Positions 25,567 through 32,912 of a stretch of 49,995 nucleotides of DNA are shown here, in pieces. The notes under the pieces are model-generated. The model ran no database searches. It was not told the origin of the DNA and worked only from the letters and a program-made list of their open reading frames with translations. Source of the DNA: an uncultured Bacteroidota bacterium (GTDB taxonomy: Bacteria; Bacteroidota; Bacteroidia; Chitinophagales; Chitinophagaceae); the NCBI GenBank assembly GCA_903881585.1, contig CAIRTW010000151.1, positions 1 through 49,995 of the forward strand, given 5' to 3'. A program made the translations under genes and the position numbers. Position 1 is the stretch's first letter, and each line of letters starts with the position of its first letter.

Positions 25567-26985
25567 CTACAGCGCGGTAAATGTAAGCGGGGAGCCGCTG
25601 ATCTGTGAGCCGGTGGATGTGCGGGCAACTACCTGTACTTTTTGAGCTGAGGTAGCCGGATCGCCGAGGAGCCAGTTGGTTTGTGCGTAACCGCTGGCGT
25701 TCGTTACCGCTGAATAGAGCGATACGGAACCGCCACCTGAAGTAACGGTGAAATAAACTGTAACACCCGCCTGGCCAACACCGCTGTTATCTGTTGCCTG
25801 AACAACTAATGGAGCGCCAAGATATTCATATGGTGCGCCAACCTGGCCATCACCTGATACTTTTGCCACCTTCAAATTTGTAGTGGTTGCCTGCATGGAT
25901 ATAGTGTCTGTATTCCATGTCTGGCTGTTGTCGGGGATGCTGTAGCCCAGGATGTTTCCGGAAACAGAGAACGACTGCTGCTCGGTAAAACCATCAGTAG
26001 TGCTTTCCAATGTATTCAGAGCAAACGTCGCCGTAGGGCAAACCACACCGTATATTTTCTGCACCATCTGTGGTGCAATGCTGCACGACAGGTTGAAGCC
26101 GGCAAGCGGTGGAATGCTATTCGTCAGCGCGGCAGTATGTGTGAAATTATAAACACCTTGCCAGCCGCCTGCACTATATACATCACCTATGGTAAAGTTA
26201 TCGGTAGTATTAAAAGCAGGGGTTCCGTTTGTGAGTGCAGTTACATTACCAGTAACATTGGCAACGTAAGAGAGATATGTGGTCACAACTATGGGCAACT
26301 GACCGATCCAGATAATGGAGCGGCTTGGTACCGGGTTGAGCACTACTGACGAATTTATATTCTCAGCCGAAGAAGCCGAAACGCCCATCTGCACATTTGC
26401 ATTTAATGTACCGTTCTGGCATACTGCGGCAAACCCTGTCATGCTGCCATTCTGAAACTGCATATTGAAGTTCCAGTTAGGGGTGATGGAGATGGTACCG
26501 CTGGTAGCTTTTACAGAAGCAACGCCATCCTGGAAAAGTGTAGTATTGCTAACGTCGAAAGTGTTGGAAAGTGAAGTGCCGAAGTTGATATTTGCCTGTA
26601 GGAAAACATCCTCCAGTTTGGCCGGAATGGTGCCCAAAGTTACCTGTCCCGACTGGCTTGTAACAGAAGTAACCTTTCTCAGGTAACCTTCGCCGGTCAT
26701 GCCGATGATGATGTCGTTAGCCACGAAAGTGGGGAGATTATTGCCAAAGTATGTGTATGTACCCTGGCCGATCTGCGCTGCCGATGATGCCAGTAACCAC
26801 TGTGTAGAGTCGATGACAATAACACCCGGTTTCAGCACCACAGAGTCTGGTGTAGTAGGTGGCTGCTGCGTAGTGGTGGTAGATACAGTTTGGGTACTGA
26901 GCTTGTTGCACGATGCAAAAGCAAAAACAACGGCAACAAGTGCCATCACAAATATGGAAGAGATATTTTTTTTCATTGTGCTCAT
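25567..26985 (-). CDS. Surface lipoprotein with C-terminal Big_1-like Ig domain
   Basis: A 472-residue exported protein with a lipobox (FAFASCNKL, Cys about 26), so it is lipid-anchored in the outer membrane. The middle region is strand-rich, Ser/Thr-rich and of no family I recognise (TSTQTVSTTTTQQPPTTPDS near the anchor is a flexible spacer). The last 85 residues (APLVVQATDNSGVGQAGVTV, then YFTVTSGGGSVS and TNASGYAQTNWLLGDPATSA) match an intimin/invasin-type Ig-like domain (Big_1). It follows the barrel protein gene by 36 bp on the same strand, so the two are probably an operon. A surface-exposed or extracellular-binding role is inferred. Confidence 0.75.
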   Translation of the reverse strand: MSTMKKNISSIFVMALVAVVFAFASCNKLSTQTVSTTTTQQPPTTPDSVVLKPGVIVIDSTQWLLASSAAQIGQGTYTYFGNNLPTFVANDIIIGMTGEGYLRKVTSVTSQSGQVTLGTIPAKLEDVFLQANINFGTSLSNTFDVSNTTLFQDGVASVKATSGTISITPNWNFNMQFQNGSMTGFAAVCQNGTLNANVQMGVSASSAENINSSVVLNPVPSRSIIWIGQLPIVVTTYLSYVANVTGNVTALTNGTPAFNTTDNFTIGDVYSAGGWQGVYNFTHTAALTNSIPPLAGFNLSCSIAPQMVQKIYGVVCPTATFALNTLESTTDGFTEQQSFSVSGNILGYSIPDNSQTWNTDTISMQATTTNLKVAKVSGDGQVGAPYEYLGAPLVVQATDNSGVGQAGVTVYFTVTSGGGSVSLYSAVTNASGYAQTNWLLGDPATSAQKVQVVARTSTGSQISGSPLTFTAL

Positions 26986-27021
26986 CAGTTTGTTGTCAAG
27001 AAAGGGCGGCCTTAAAAACTA

Positions 27022-27804
27022 TTATTTAAAAAGCAGTACGCTAAGCCTGGCCCCGTAGCTTAAAACGTTTTCGTTAATACCATCAATATTGGAAATATTG
27101 GTCATTACGTAGCCTACATATGGACCGAGCAAATAAGTGTTGTGCTTTGTGCGGTAGGCTACGCCTGCACTCACATAGTGCTGCAACATTACAGTGGTAT
27201 AATTACTGCTTACATCATTCCATGAGTTGTTTCCCTGTATGCTATAAACATCGAGCATGTTTAACTTAAAGCCAAGCGAAATACCGCATTGTGCATAGAA
27301 TCCTACGTCAGTAAGATTGCCTACCCTGTGTCTTACATCCACCACCTGGAACATAAGAGGAACGCCTGCGTACCAGTAATGATAGTTATTGTATGCAGTG
27401 CTGCCGAAGCCATCTGGCGACGATAATGTGCCATTGAAATTGCGGAGCTCAAGGCCATAAGACAAGAACAAACGCGTGCTTGCGTTGCCGGTATTGAACT
27501 GGTGTGCATATTGCCCGGAGATAGCCCAGGAGAGGCCACTGGCAGAGGTTGATGAACCATCGCCGCTTACCGTGTTGAACAATGTAGAGCCGCCGAAATC
27601 AGCGAAGACGATAAACTTTGCATCGCACTTATGGCAATGAGCAGCATGTGCGCAGCATGATGTTGAATCACTTTGCATATCATCATCTGAAGATGCTGCC
27701 GCAGGAGGCGTTGTCTGGGCGGTAGCGAACACAGACCATGCAAGAGCACAGGTTACGAACACTACTTTCTTAAGGCCGAAACACTTGTTAAGGATTTGTC
27801 TCAT
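27022..27804 (-). CDS. Outer membrane beta-barrel protein with Cys/His cluster
   Basis: A 260-residue protein with a signal peptide ending FATAQ (residue 30). The mature N-terminus has an acidic linker and a dense cluster of metal-type ligands, SCCAHAAHCHKC (Cys50, Cys51, His53, His56, Cys57, His58, Cys60), directly before the first barrel strand KFIVFADFGGSTLF. The rest shows repeated amphipathic strands (FLSYGLELRNFNG, DVGFYAQCGISLGFKL, AYRTKHNTYLLGPYVGYV) and ends LSVLLFK, an outer membrane barrel signature. Upstream of and probably co-transcribed with the Big_1 lipoprotein. No promoter of the usual type was seen. Confidence 0.75.
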   Translation of the reverse strand: MRQILNKCFGLKKVVFVTCALAWSVFATAQTTPPAAASSDDDMQSDSTSCCAHAAHCHKCDAKFIVFADFGGSTLFNTVSGDGSSTSASGLSWAISGQYAHQFNTGNASTRLFLSYGLELRNFNGTLSSPDGFGSTAYNNYHYWYAGVPLMFQVVDVRHRVGNLTDVGFYAQCGISLGFKLNMLDVYSIQGNNSWNDVSSNYTTVMLQHYVSAGVAYRTKHNTYLLGPYVGYVMTNISNIDGINENVLSYGARLSVLLFK

Positions 27805-28149
27805 GTATATAATTATATCATCTGCAATAAAACAGGGTTAAATATACTACAATTTTGGAGAGTTGGTAATAATGGCGGGAGAATTTTGACCATTTCGCCG
27901 CCATCCCCCGAAAAGGAGAACTTGGTTCACAGACGCATAAAGATCAACTGTAACCCTGCAATTTTAATATCACATGTTAAATTTGCAGGGTTGCAGAGAC
28001 TTCTTTAGAAGCTAAAATCCGGCAAATGTGCACAAAAGAATTTTATATCATGTCCCGCCTGCGGTATATTTTGCATCACAAAATCTGCTCATCCTAAAAA
28101 TCTTAGTCAGGATTGAGTATTTTTGAACCTTATAACCACACCAGATCGT
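27805..28149. other. 345-bp divergent intergenic region with one long hairpin
   Basis: It separates divergent genes. A long hairpin spans 27952-27992, with perfect arms AACCCTGCAA and TTGCAGGGTT and further partial pairing. The -7 box of the plus-strand gene lies at 28118-28125. No coding frame or RNA gene is convincing. Confidence 0.6.
28118..28125 (+). promoter_or_regulatory. -7 promoter box of the secreted hypothetical gene
   Basis: TATTTTTG matches TAnnTTTG and lies 24 bases before the ATG at 28150. It rules out the in-frame TTG at 28123, which lies within the box. Confidence 0.6.
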
Positions 28150-28710
28150 ATGCGCATTTTTAAATTTATTACTACTTCCGTTGCTTGCTCGTTTTTATTT
28201 CTCCAGTCATTTGCGCAAATTCAGAAAACCCAGGACGATGAAAAACGGAAAGTATGGGTAAAAGCCAACCTCACCACAAAAGAAGATGCAATAGACTTCA
28301 TAAAAACTGCTTACGAAGATTTTACAATTATTATCCCCAAAAAATCTGTTGAATCCGGCATCTACAAAAGAGCGCTCAAATTCATTGATTGCGAACTGAC
28401 CATAGAAACCGACAGCCGACAGCAGGAATCATCCTTTAAATCAGACCGGGAGTTTGTAAAAGACATTGTGGTCATCGATTTCGACCGCGTAACACTGGAT
28501 GGAGACAACATAAAACCCTCCACCCCGGAAAATTCCAATGGTCTGTTTCAGGGCCATTTATACGCTCACTTTCACAAGATCCCGGTTTTCTCTATTCTCA
28601 CGCCAGCCCCTAACCGCGACGGCGATAAGTTTACCGAAAAGCACTACGAAGAGCACCTGCAATGGGCTTACCAGTTCCTTATAGATGAGTGCAGCGGAAA
28701 GCGGAATTAG
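28150..28710 (+). CDS. Secreted hypothetical protein
   Basis: A 186-residue protein of a family I do not recognise. The start MRIFKFITTSV gives a clean signal peptide cleaved after SFAQ (about residue 23). The mature protein is hydrophilic, with KANLTTKEDAIDFIKTAYED, a strand FTIIIPKKSV and VVIDFDRVTLDGDNIKPS. Two cysteines (Cys in IDCEL and DECSG) could pair in the periplasm. It stands alone between a divergent barrel operon and a convergent sigma-54 activator. Function unknown. Confidence 0.65.
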   Translation: MRIFKFITTSVACSFLFLQSFAQIQKTQDDEKRKVWVKANLTTKEDAIDFIKTAYEDFTIIIPKKSVESGIYKRALKFIDCELTIETDSRQQESSFKSDREFVKDIVVIDFDRVTLDGDNIKPSTPENSNGLFQGHLYAHFHKIPVFSILTPAPNRDGDKFTEKHYEEHLQWAYQFLIDECSGKRN

Positions 28711-28884
28711 TTGTCACGGAGTTTGGAATTTGGATTGCTATCGCGCTTCCTATGTTTGCAATATCTCAAATTCGCACTTGGCGGTCTTAAAAACGAAATG
28801 AGGGAATTGCGAGCTTTGCGACTTTGCGAGAAAATTTTTTATGCCTCTGCGAGAGATTTTTGCGAGACTCTGTCAGCACAGGTC
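28711..28884. repeat. CTTTGCGA-rich repeat between convergent genes
   Basis: The stretch holds repeated motifs GCTTTGCGACTTTGCGAG, CTCTGCGAGAG and TTTTTGCGAG within about 55 bp, plus GTTTGGAATTTGG near its start. It looks like a degenerate intergenic repeat and has no coding potential. Confidence 0.5.
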
Positions 28885-30120
28885 TTACTCCTCAATATCG
28901 TACTCCTTTATCTTCCGGTAAAGCGTACGTTCAGAGATACCCAGCTCGGCAGCAGCATCCCGGCGCCGGCTCTTGTGCTTCTTTAGCGCCTTGGTGATAA
29001 ACTCTTTCTCACGGTCTGCAAGCAGCAAAGTCTCCTCTACGTCCTCGTGGTGATCGTTAGACTCCAGCAAGATGGCCCCCTGGTTGTAGCCGGTATTCAC
29101 AGACTGCTCCCCGTTATACACCGGCATTAGTGCGCCATTGTTTGCAGACGGGTCAACAGGGGTATAGCCCTGGTGGTGCGCTACATCAAAGATCATCTGC
29201 TTCAGGTCGTTCATATCTTTCTTAAGATCGAAGAACAGCTTATAAAGTATATCCCGTTCAGTATTGAAATCACCGCTGGCGCTGGAACCAGTGCCACCAT
29301 GCAGCGAAGATGGTATTACAGCAAGGCTGCGGGAAGTTTCGCGCTGTGGCAGAAAGCGCTGCATCACCTCAGCATTGATCGACTTATCGGCAGAAAGCAC
29401 AGAGATCTGCTCCGCTATGTTTTTCAGCTCACGCACATTGCCCGGCCAGTAGTAGTTCACCAGCATTTGCTGGGCTGCAGCATCCATATGCACCGATTGG
29501 GTCTTATATCGCTCAGCAAAGTCAGCGGCAAACTTCCTGAACAGCAACGGCACGTCCTCCTTCCGGTCGCGAAGCGATGGAACTCTTATCGGCACCGTGC
29601 TCAAACGATAATAAAGGTCCTGCCTGAAATCACCGGCCTGCGTGTATTCAAGCAAATCGCGATTGGTAGCAGCTATCACGCGCACATCGGTCTTCTGCAC
29701 TTTAGACGATCCCACACGAATGAACTCACCTGTCTCCAGCACGCGAAGCAGGCGCGCCTGTGTGCCCAGCGGCATCTCACCTATCTCATCCAGGAAGATG
29801 GTACCGCCATTCACCGTCTCAAAATAGCCCTTGCGGCTATCCACAGCGCCAGTAAACGACCCCTTCTCATGCCCGAAGAGCTCACTGTCAATAGTACCCT
29901 CAGGTATCGCGCCGCAGTTCACTGCTATGAACGGATTATGCTTCCTCGGCGAGAGCGCATGTATGATCATGGAAAACACCTCCTTGCCCACACCGCTCTC
30001 TCCTACTATCAGTACGGATAAGTCAGTATTGGCAACCTGTACTGCGGTATTTAATGCATGGTTCAGCCCGGGAGCATTCCCTATGATACCAAACCTGTTC
30101 TTTATACTTTGAATGTCCAT
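28885..30120 (-). CDS. Sigma-54-dependent transcriptional activator without a receiver domain
   Basis: A 411-residue enhancer-binding protein. The AAA+ domain starts almost at the N-terminus: Walker A GESGVGKE (40-47), the sigma-54-contacting loop GSFTGA (87-92, usually GAFTGA), Walker B GTIFLDE (106-112), sensor region VRVIAATNRDL and the R-finger region FRQDLYYRL. The C-terminus (about 370-411) is a Fis-type helix-turn-helix, KSRRRDAAAELGISERTLYR. The usual N-terminal receiver or sensor domain is missing, so control must come from expression level or from a partner. From memory it commonly sits beside miaB in Bacteroidota; here a HEPN/MNT pair lies between. Confidence 0.92.
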   Translation of the reverse strand: MDIQSIKNRFGIIGNAPGLNHALNTAVQVANTDLSVLIVGESGVGKEVFSMIIHALSPRKHNPFIAVNCGAIPEGTIDSELFGHEKGSFTGAVDSRKGYFETVNGGTIFLDEIGEMPLGTQARLLRVLETGEFIRVGSSKVQKTDVRVIAATNRDLLEYTQAGDFRQDLYYRLSTVPIRVPSLRDRKEDVPLLFRKFAADFAERYKTQSVHMDAAAQQMLVNYYWPGNVRELKNIAEQISVLSADKSINAEVMQRFLPQRETSRSLAVIPSSLHGGTGSSASGDFNTERDILYKLFFDLKKDMNDLKQMIFDVAHHQGYTPVDPSANNGALMPVYNGEQSVNTGYNQGAILLESNDHHEDVEETLLLADREKEFITKALKKHKSRRRDAAAELGISERTLYRKIKEYDIEE

Positions 30121-30156
30121 GTTAGTCGTAAGTCGTAAGTTATAAGTCGTGAGTTC
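30121..30156. repeat. AGTCGTAAGT simple repeat upstream of the sigma-54 activator
   Basis: Units AGTCGTAAGT, AGTCGTAAGT, TATAAGTCGTGAGT run together directly upstream of the ATG at 30120. This resembles other short A/G/T-rich intergenic runs in the window. Confidence 0.55.
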
Positions 30157-30180
30157 CGGTGATCCACAACAGCCTTACTT

Positions 30181-30516
30181 TTATTTTGAGTTTAAAATTG
30201 CTTCTACTTCTGCCTTGAGAATGGGCAGGTATTTGGTTACAATAATGTACAACTGGTAATTATCAATGACGTCATATTCATGCGTTATTTTATTCCTTGT
30301 TGCAATAATTTTTTGAGTATTTGTGATTGGAATGTTTTGGTCAGCAAGCAAAATTCTTTTTAGAGCTTCTGCAATGATCTCAATGCCACGCTCCACTATC
30401 CAGCTGATTTCGTAATTGCTATACCGACTAGCTTCAATACCCTTTGTTGACCCATCAATATTGTTGATGGCGATCAATATTTCCTCAAGGTGTTTTTTAA
30501 GTCTATTAACCTCCAT
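30181..30516 (-). CDS. HEPN-domain toxin (second HEPN/MNT pair)
   Basis: A 111-residue all-helical protein. The HEPN motif RX4HXY is present as RNKITHEY, in the sequence IIATRNKITHEYDVID. The N-terminal helices (LKKHLEEILIAINNI; IVERGIEIIAEALKRIL) match the HepT-like fold. It should be an RNA-cleaving toxin controlled by the nucleotidyltransferase encoded just upstream, whose stop it overlaps by 11 bases. It differs clearly in sequence from the first pair (14792-15136), so this is an independent acquisition rather than a duplication. The locus looks more AT-rich than miaB. Confidence 0.82.
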   Translation of the reverse strand: MEVNRLKKHLEEILIAINNIDGSTKGIEASRYSNYEISWIVERGIEIIAEALKRILLADQNIPITNTQKIIATRNKITHEYDVIDNYQLYIIVTKYLPILKAEVEAILNSK

Positions 30517-30835
30517 ACACTAATTGACGATTGCAATCAACAGATTCCTTAAAATATCTGTTGTGAATATTGTTATAGGGAACAAGGTCTATTTTCCGGC
30601 GCAATAATCTGTTTAGATTCATTTCGAGATCGTTTAGATTATCGATATAATCGTAATTCCCCGCGTTCCAAGTATTGAAATTGTTTGTATCGATCTCGTA
30701 CAAAAAATCAACATCACTCTTCTCATTAAATACTTTTTCATTTACAGCGCTGCCAAATAAATACAATGCTTTTACAAAGTGCTTCTTACAAAGCGCCTGT
30801 ATAGCTGGTATGTTATTTTGTATTAGCGGTATCAT
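30506..30835 (-). CDS. MNT-type nucleotidyltransferase antitoxin (second pair)
   Basis: A 109-residue minimal nucleotidyltransferase with LFGSAVNEKVFN, then KSDVDFLYEI: the GS and the DVD metal ligands are separated by 11 residues rather than the common ten. A third acidic site is IDLVPY. The ATG at 30835 begins two bases after the miaB stop; an in-frame TTG at 30841 is less likely. It should modify and silence the HEPN partner downstream. No promoter is seen in the gap, so it is either read through from miaB or driven from inside it. Confidence 0.82.
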   Translation of the reverse strand: MIPLIQNNIPAIQALCKKHFVKALYLFGSAVNEKVFNEKSDVDFLYEIDTNNFNTWNAGNYDYIDNLNDLEMNLNRLLRRKIDLVPYNNIHNRYFKESVDCNRQLVYGG

Positions 30836-30837
30836 TA

Positions 30838-32760
30838 TCAAACAATTTCTCCCAGCAAAGTCGCCGAGGTGGCATTAGTCACCTTTACCTGCACATAGTC
30901 GCCCTTCTTAAGTGGTTGATCGTTCTTTGCAAATACTACCATTTTGTTCTGGCTGTTACGTCCGCTCCAGTCTTTGTCGCTTTTCTTGCTGGAGCCTTCT
31001 ATCAGCACTTCAAAAGTCTTGCCAATATCACTTTTATAGCTTTCGCGGGAATGGCTGTTTTGCAGGTTGATGATCTCAATAAGCCTTCTTTTCTTTACGT
31101 CTTCCGGAATGTCATCTTCATAGCGGCGGGCGGCAAGTGTGCCGGGGCGCTCGCTATAGGAGAACATATAAGCCATGTCAAAGCGGCTAAGCTCCATAAC
31201 CGAAAGTGTGTCCTGGTGATCTTCTTCGGTCTCTGTGCAAAAGCCGGAGATAACATCTGTGCTGAGCCCGCAGTCTGGCATTACCTCGCGTATGCGCTTT
31301 ACCTTATTCAGGTACCACTCACGCGTATATGTGCGGTTCATCAGGTTCAGGATACGGGTATTACCGCTTTGTACCGGCAGATGAATGTACTTGCAGATAT
31401 TATGGTACTTAGCCATGGTGTGCAGCACATCGTCGGTAATGTCCTTAGGGTGAGAAGTGCTAAACCGAATACGAAGCAATGGATCTATCAGCGCCACGCG
31501 CTCCAAAAGGTTAGCAAAAGTAACAGCCCCCTCCAAACCTCCCCCCAGGGGGGAGGCTTCTCCCTCATTTTGCTGGTCGAACCACAGTGGTTTATCTGGT
31601 TGTGATTTTAATTTCTCTTCAATTTGTGTGAGAACCTGCTCAAGGTTATTAAAGATAGACTCGTTAGAAAAACGAATAACCTCAAAACCTATCTTATTCA
31701 ATTGAGCCGTCCTTTCATTATCACTCTCTATATTTTCCGGCAATTGATGAATACCACCGTCCACTTCAATAATTAGATGTTTCGATAAGCAAACAAAGTC
31801 GGCAATGTATTTTGAAATGATATGCTGCCTGCGAAACTTATATCCTTCTAATCTTTTGCCACGGAGGCTATCCCACAAAATCGTTTCGGCTTTTGTTGGG
31901 TTATTTTTATTCTTTTCCTTGAAATCCTTTAGAAGCCCATATAATGTTTCATCACTCGTCATATACCCTTTAAGTGAACTTGCAGCATTCTGAGTGCCAG
32001 GTATTGAGTGCTGCGTAACATCACCCTCCCCTTGGGGGAGGGCCGGGGTGGGGCTATGATAGTAACTATCCACATTCTGGCCGAGAAGAGTAACTTCTCT
32101 AAAGCCTCTGTTAAACAAATCCCTGCATTCGTTCACAATACTTTCTGCGTCCCTGCTGCGCTCACGGCCACGGGTGAATGGCACTACGCAAAAGGTACAC
32201 ATATTATTGCACCCACGCATGATGCTTACGAAGGCCGTAACGCCATTGCTATCCAGCCGCACAGGCGATATATCTGCATAAGTCTCGTCACGGCTCAGCA
32301 GCACGTTCACGCTTTTCTGGCCGCCCTCTGCTTCAGTTATCAGGCCGGGTAGACTGCGATAAGCATCTGGGCCCACCACTATGTCCACCAGCTTTTCTTC
32401 TTCCAGGAATTTGGCTTTGAGCCTTTCAGCCATACAACCAAGCACCCCTATCAGCATACCGGGGTTATTCTCTTTCACCTTCTTGAAAGCATGCAGGCGG
32501 TTGCGCACTGTCTGTTCTGCCTTCTCGCGAATAGAGCAGGTATTCAGCAACACAAGGTCAGCTTCTTCAAAATTGCGGGTAGCGCCAAAGCCTTCGTCAT
32601 GCAGTATTGACGCCACTATCTCGCTGTCACTGAAGTTCATCTGGCAGCCATAGCTCTCTATATAGAATTTTTTCTTAAACTCATTCGGGTCTCCTGCGAA
32701 CGGAGCATATGCTTCTCCCTGCCGCAACTCCTCTACCACTTTTTGCAGTACCTCTGCCAT
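30838..32760 (-). CDS. miaB: tRNA methylthiotransferase MiaB interrupted in frame by a DUF559 nuclease domain
   Basis: MiaB adds the methylthio group to isopentenyl-A37 of tRNAs. The host part is complete: an N-terminal domain with cluster ligands Cys39, Cys75 and Cys109, the radical-SAM motif CNNMCTFC (Cys184, Cys188, Cys191), the continuation FSTSHPKD through [11 protein letters not shown], and a C-terminal TRAM domain (570-640). At 640 residues it is about 180 longer than usual. Codons 236-412 are an insertion between the barrel strand [12 protein letters not shown] and the following helix [11 protein letters not shown]. The insert holds a DUF559 (Vsr-like PD-(D/E)XK) domain at about 278-384, with Glu292, FRRQH (309-313), Asp321 and IEVDGG (331-336). 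The chimeric frame has no stop, so a full-length product is expected; whether MiaB stays active is unknown. A TAACTTTG -7 box lies at 32784-32791. Confidence 0.9.
   Translation of the reverse strand: MAEVLQKVVEELRQGEAYAPFAGDPNEFKKKFYIESYGCQMNFSDSEIVASILHDEGFGATRNFEEADLVLLNTCSIREKAEQTVRNRLHAFKKVKENNPGMLIGVLGCMAERLKAKFLEEEKLVDIVVGPDAYRSLPGLITEAEGGQKSVNVLLSRDETYADISPVRLDSNGVTAFVSIMRGCNNMCTFCVVPFTRGRERSRDAESIVNECRDLFNRGFREVTLLGQNVDSYYHSPTPALPQGEGDVTQHSIPGTQNAASSLKGYMTSDETLYGLLKDFKEKNKNNPTKAETILWDSLRGKRLEGYKFRRQHIISKYIADFVCLSKHLIIEVDGGIHQLPENIESDNERTAQLNKIGFEVIRFSNESIFNNLEQVLTQIEEKLKSQPDKPLWFDQQNEGEASPLGGGLEGAVTFANLLERVALIDPLLRIRFSTSHPKDITDDVLHTMAKYHNICKYIHLPVQSGNTRILNLMNRTYTREWYLNKVKRIREVMPDCGLSTDVISGFCTETEEDHQDTLSVMELSRFDMAYMFSYSERPGTLAARRYEDDIPEDVKKRRLIEIINLQNSHSRESYKSDIGKTFEVLIEGSSKKSDKDWSGRNSQNKMVVFAKNDQPLKKGDYVQVKVTNATSATLLGEIV
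31525..32055 (-). mobile_element. 531-bp DUF559 cassette with inverted terminal repeats inside miaB
   Basis: The ends are imperfect inverted repeats of about 32 bp, both starting AGCCCC on the outside and both containing their own G/C hairpin: CCTCCCCCCAGGGGGGAGG at 31539-31557, and CCCTCCCCTTGGGGGAGGG at 32024-32042. The length is exactly 177 codons, and it starts and ends on codon boundaries. The interior (about 31580-32010) looks distinctly more AT-rich than the host gene and encodes one DUF559 domain; Met267 of the fusion could serve as an internal start for a free nuclease of about 145 residues. No transposase or splicing motif is present. Confidence 0.75.
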
Positions 32761-32783
32761 AATTTCCGATTTTCAATTTTGCG

Positions 32784-32791
32784 CAAAGTTA
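32784..32791 (-). promoter_or_regulatory. -7 promoter box of miaB
   Basis: TAACTTTG on the minus strand matches TAnnTTTG, 23 bases before the ATG at 32760. Confidence 0.55.
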
Positions 32792-32849
32792 CGAGGTTCT
32801 GTTGAAAGGCGGATAAGTTATATAGAGAAGGTATAATAAGACTGTAATA

Positions 32850-32879
32850 TTTGCCATTATCGGTAATAGTGTAAATTTG
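32850..32879 (+). promoter_or_regulatory. Promoter of the glycosyltransferase-asnB pair
   Basis: A -33 TTTG (32850-32853) and a -7 TAAATTTG (32872-32879) are 18 bp apart, close to consensus spacing. The TTG at 32877 lies inside the box, so translation should begin at the ATG at 32913. Confidence 0.65.
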
Positions 32880-32912
32880 AGCCTTTACGAGCTGGCATCC
32901 CGGCTGCAAAAC

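Noticed and set aside
31525..32055. Intein within MiaB
   Set aside because: There is no Cys/Ser-type splice junction block, no terminal His-Asn before the downstream extein, and the nuclease is DUF559 rather than a LAGLIDADG or HNH domain inside a Hint fold. The ends are nucleic-acid inverted repeats.
31519..32072. GTTACT on both sides of the miaB cassette as a target-site duplication
   Set aside because: The two copies lie at different distances from the element ends (about 5 and 0 bases) and in different codon phases; joining them would put miaB out of frame. Probably chance.
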